64,000 bases of DNA from positions 1 through 64,000 of the forward strand of contig JAIQES010000021.1 of NCBI GenBank assembly GCA_020073705.1, in the 5' to 3' direction. Numbering within the stretch: the first letter of the stretch is position 1; every line of letters starts with the position of its first letter. The notes under the pieces were generated by a model, which saw only the letters and a list, made by a program, of their open reading frames with translations, had not been told where the DNA came from and made no database searches. Shown here piece by piece: positions 62,150-64,000 of this stretch. This DNA comes from Terriglobia bacterium. GTDB lineage: Bacteria; Acidobacteriota; Terriglobia; Acidiferrales; UBA7541. The position numbers and the translations under genes were made by a program.

Positions 62150-62953
62150 GTGACCAAACCTGCGCTGTGCGTCGAGAATCTCGAAAAGTATTTTCCGCCC
62201 GCCCTGGCCGGATGGCGGGCCCTGTTACATCCCGTGGCGAAGCTGACCGTACCCGCCCTGCGCGGAGTTTCCTTCGATATGAAGCCGGGTGAAGTGCTGG
62301 CCCTTGTCGGAGCCAACGGCGCCGGTAAATCCACACTCCTGCGCATCCTCACGACGCTGCTGCTGCCCACGCGAGGACGCGCCGAAGTCTGCGGTTTCGA
62401 CGTGGCTCGCGAGCCCGCAAAGGTTCGCCGCCAGCTTGGATATCACACCGGCGCCGATGCGTGCCTTTACGCGCGTCTGAGCGGGCGCGAAAATCTCGAA
62501 CTATTTGCGGAGTTCAACAACATGTCGCGCGCCGATGCGTCCCGGCGCATCGGGGACCTCGCTGAACTGCTCGGTCTGGGCGCGCTGCTGGACCGCCAGG
62601 TGCGCACGCTTTCGACCGGGAACATTCACCGGCTGGGCTTGGCGCGCGCGATGCTTCATCAGCCCTCGGTACTGCTTCTCGATGAGCCGACCCGCAGCCT
62701 CGACCCACTGGCCGCGGCGGAATTCCGGCGCTTTCTTCTTCAGCATATCGTCGGCGAGCTTGGCACAACCGTCTTGTTCGCTTCGCACGCGCTGGCCGAG
62801 GTGGAACAGCTCGCCAAACGGATTGTGGTGCTCGACCGGGGACAAATGTTGATTTGCGGCACGCCCTCGGCGGTCAAGGCCGCGGCTGGCGCTGAGACGC
62901 TTGAGGGTTCGCTCGAAATTCTGGCGCACGGCCCGGAGGTGCAGGCTTTGTGA
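62150..62953 (+). CDS. ABC transporter ATP-binding protein
   Basis: A 267-residue ATPase starting at GTG 62150. Walker A is 'ALVGANGAGKSTLLRIL', Walker B 'VLLLDEPTRSLDPLA', and the switch His is in 'LFASHALAEVEQL'. The signature is L-S-T-G-N ('VRTLSTGNIHRLGLARAM') instead of LSGGQ, a deviation in the ATP-sandwich position. The Q-loop region reads 'LGYHTGADACLYARLSGREN', where the usual Q is replaced. It resembles the drug/lipid-type ATPases that pair with ABC-2 permeases. It overlaps the permease gene by 4 bases (GTGA). Confidence 0.88.
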   Translation: MTKPALCVENLEKYFPPALAGWRALLHPVAKLTVPALRGVSFDMKPGEVLALVGANGAGKSTLLRILTTLLLPTRGRAEVCGFDVAREPAKVRRQLGYHTGADACLYARLSGRENLELFAEFNNMSRADASRRIGDLAELLGLGALLDRQVRTLSTGNIHRLGLARAMLHQPSVLLLDEPTRSLDPLAAAEFRRFLLQHIVGELGTTVLFASHALAEVEQLAKRIVVLDRGQMLICGTPSAVKAAAGAETLEGSLEILAHGPEVQAL

Positions 62954-63783
62954 GCGGCCAAATTCATTTTCGCAGAACGCTTCGCAAGATGGCGGTGCTG
63001 TTCCGCCGGGATTTCGCCGTCGCGCGCAGTTACCGCGCCGCTTTCCTCCTGGAGCTGTTCGAGACGCTGTTTGGCGTGGCCGGCTTCTATTTCCTCTCGC
63101 GATTTATCGAAAGCCCGCAATTGGAGCGGGCGTTGCCGCAGGGCGGAACTTATTTTTCATTCGCCCTGGTCGGACTGGCGTTCTTCGACTACCTGAGCGT
63201 TGCCCTCCATACATTTGACAACAGTTTGCAGGACGCCAGGCAAAACGGCACGCTCGAAAATCTGCTCGTCACGCAGACCTCGCTTCCGGTGATCCTGGCC
63301 GGATCGAGCCTGTATCCTTTCGCGTTGTTGTCGTTGCGCACGGTGATCTACCTCGGCTGGGGTGCGGCATTGTTCGGTTTTCCGTTGCGCGAGGCGAACT
63401 GGCCCGGCGCGCTGTTACTTCTGGCCGCATCCATCCTTGCGTTTTCCGGCCTGGGAATCCTGAGCGCGAGTTATTTGCTGGTCTTCAAGCGCGGCAATCC
63501 GTTGAACTGGGCGGTGATCGGCCTTTCTTCCGTAGTGGGGGGAATGATGTATCCGGTGTCGGTGCTGCCCTCATGGCTGCAGCAGGTGGCGCGCCTGGTG
63601 CCGGTCACCTACGCTCTGGAAGGAATGCGCGCAGCGCTGCTGGGCCATGCCACTCTGCGGGAGTTATGGCCGTCACTGGGGGCCTTGCTGGTTTTCGCGG
63701 CTATCCTGCTGCCGGCCTCCTTCGCAATCTTCTTCTTGGCGCTGCGCCGGACAAAGATTACCGGCACGCTTACCCATTTCTAG
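62950..63783 (+). CDS. ABC-2 type transporter permease
   Basis: A 277-residue membrane protein from GTG 62950 with six predicted membrane segments. 'LFRRDFAVARSYRAAFLLEL' is the N-terminal amphipathic start, 'QDARQNGTLENLLVTQTSLP' the coupling region and 'VIGLSSVVGGMMYPVSVLPSW' with 'VPVTYALEGMRAALLG' the typical ABC-2 closing motifs. With the ATPase it would form an exporter. Its place next to the RiPP-like operon makes a peptide or lipid-linked product possible as cargo. About 160 bases without a gene follow. Confidence 0.88.
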   Translation: MSGQIHFRRTLRKMAVLFRRDFAVARSYRAAFLLELFETLFGVAGFYFLSRFIESPQLERALPQGGTYFSFALVGLAFFDYLSVALHTFDNSLQDARQNGTLENLLVTQTSLPVILAGSSLYPFALLSLRTVIYLGWGAALFGFPLREANWPGALLLLAASILAFSGLGILSASYLLVFKRGNPLNWAVIGLSSVVGGMMYPVSVLPSWLQQVARLVPVTYALEGMRAALLGHATLRELWPSLGALLVFAAILLPASFAIFFLALRRTKITGTLTHF

Positions 63784-63945
63784 CGGCGATCTCAAAGCAC
63801 AGCAAGATCCCGGGCAACGAACACACGAACCCGCTCAGGCAAGCCATAAAACTTGAAGGTGAAAACCGGACAGGGAGATGGAAGAAAAGTCACGCATCTT
63901 CAGGCCGGGATTGCCGACCCGAAGATGCGCCAGAAAAATCGAGAG

Positions 63946-64000
63946 TTACTTCTTGCCTTTCGTTGGCTTTGGCTTTGGAGCCTCCCCGACTTTCGTGGAA
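63946..64000 (-). CDS. C-terminus of a gene cut by the right window edge
   Basis: The minus strand is open from the edge to TAA at 63948-63946, reading 'STKVGEAPKPKPTKGKK' at its end. The lysine- and proline-rich tail is typical of the disordered C-terminus of several basic proteins. Nothing else is visible, and the product cannot be named. Confidence 0.45.
   Translation of the reverse strand, partial: STKVGEAPKPKPTKGKK

Noticed and set aside
1..64000. tRNA, rRNA and CRISPR arrays
   Set aside because: No T-loop GGTTCGAATCC-type sequences with cloverleaf context, no rRNA landmarks and no regularly spaced repeats were seen.

Overview
The window is a high-GC bacterial chromosome segment. The futalosine menaquinone genes mqnA and mqnC, the dispersed palindromic repeat family that appears in the last 4 kb, and the gene style point to Acidobacteriota. 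This is an inference from gene content; no rRNA or tRNA gene was recognised to confirm it.

Layout. (1) 1-110: the outer end of an insertion sequence. (2) 220-9558: mostly housekeeping or unlinked genes, namely mqnA-mqnC, an RNase HI fusion, a zinc-ribbon coiled-coil protein, a pilin-like protein, a C26 glutamine amidotransferase, an SDR, an exported lipid-carrier-like protein, an alpha/beta hydrolase and a MOSC protein. (3) 9592-53625: a very large surface-polysaccharide locus, almost all on the minus strand. It starts at a consensus promoter upstream of wza and contains wza, wzc, an ABC exporter (wzm/wzt), two O-antigen-ligase-like proteins (one here, one just upstream), many GT4/GT2 glycosyltransferases, several sugar epimerases, four large membrane glycosyltransferase-like proteins, two AsnB-type amidotransferases, two NodU/CmcH-type carbamoyltransferases, two FkbM methyltransferases, three further methyltransferases and a WecA-type priming phosphotransferase at the far end. 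It would prime a sugar on undecaprenyl phosphate, extend and decorate it with carbamoyl, amide and methyl groups, and export it. (4) 53773-61758: a second minus-strand operon.

Region 4 is the most unusual. In transcription order it holds a frameshifted small gene of about 97 codons, a 57-residue peptide too short for ordinary ORF calling, a signal-peptidase/S24-like protease, an HprK-like kinase, a PqqD-like peptide-binding protein, a radical SAM/SPASM enzyme, a nucleotidyltransferase-methyltransferase fusion, a TPR protein and an O-antigen-ligase-like protein. Nearly all junctions between the enzyme genes are start/stop overlaps. The peptide carries a Tyr-x-x-Pro leader-type motif, two cysteines in its C-terminal third and a C-terminal serine. 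Together these look like an undescribed RiPP (ribosomally made, modified peptide) system in which a PqqD-like protein presents the precursor to a radical SAM enzyme and a kinase. A divergent ABC-2 transporter (62150-63783) may be the exporter.

Most real starts were corrected from the longest possible frame using Shine-Dalgarno sequences, overlaps with the previous gene and family alignments from memory. Functions are family assignments read by eye; no database search was run.
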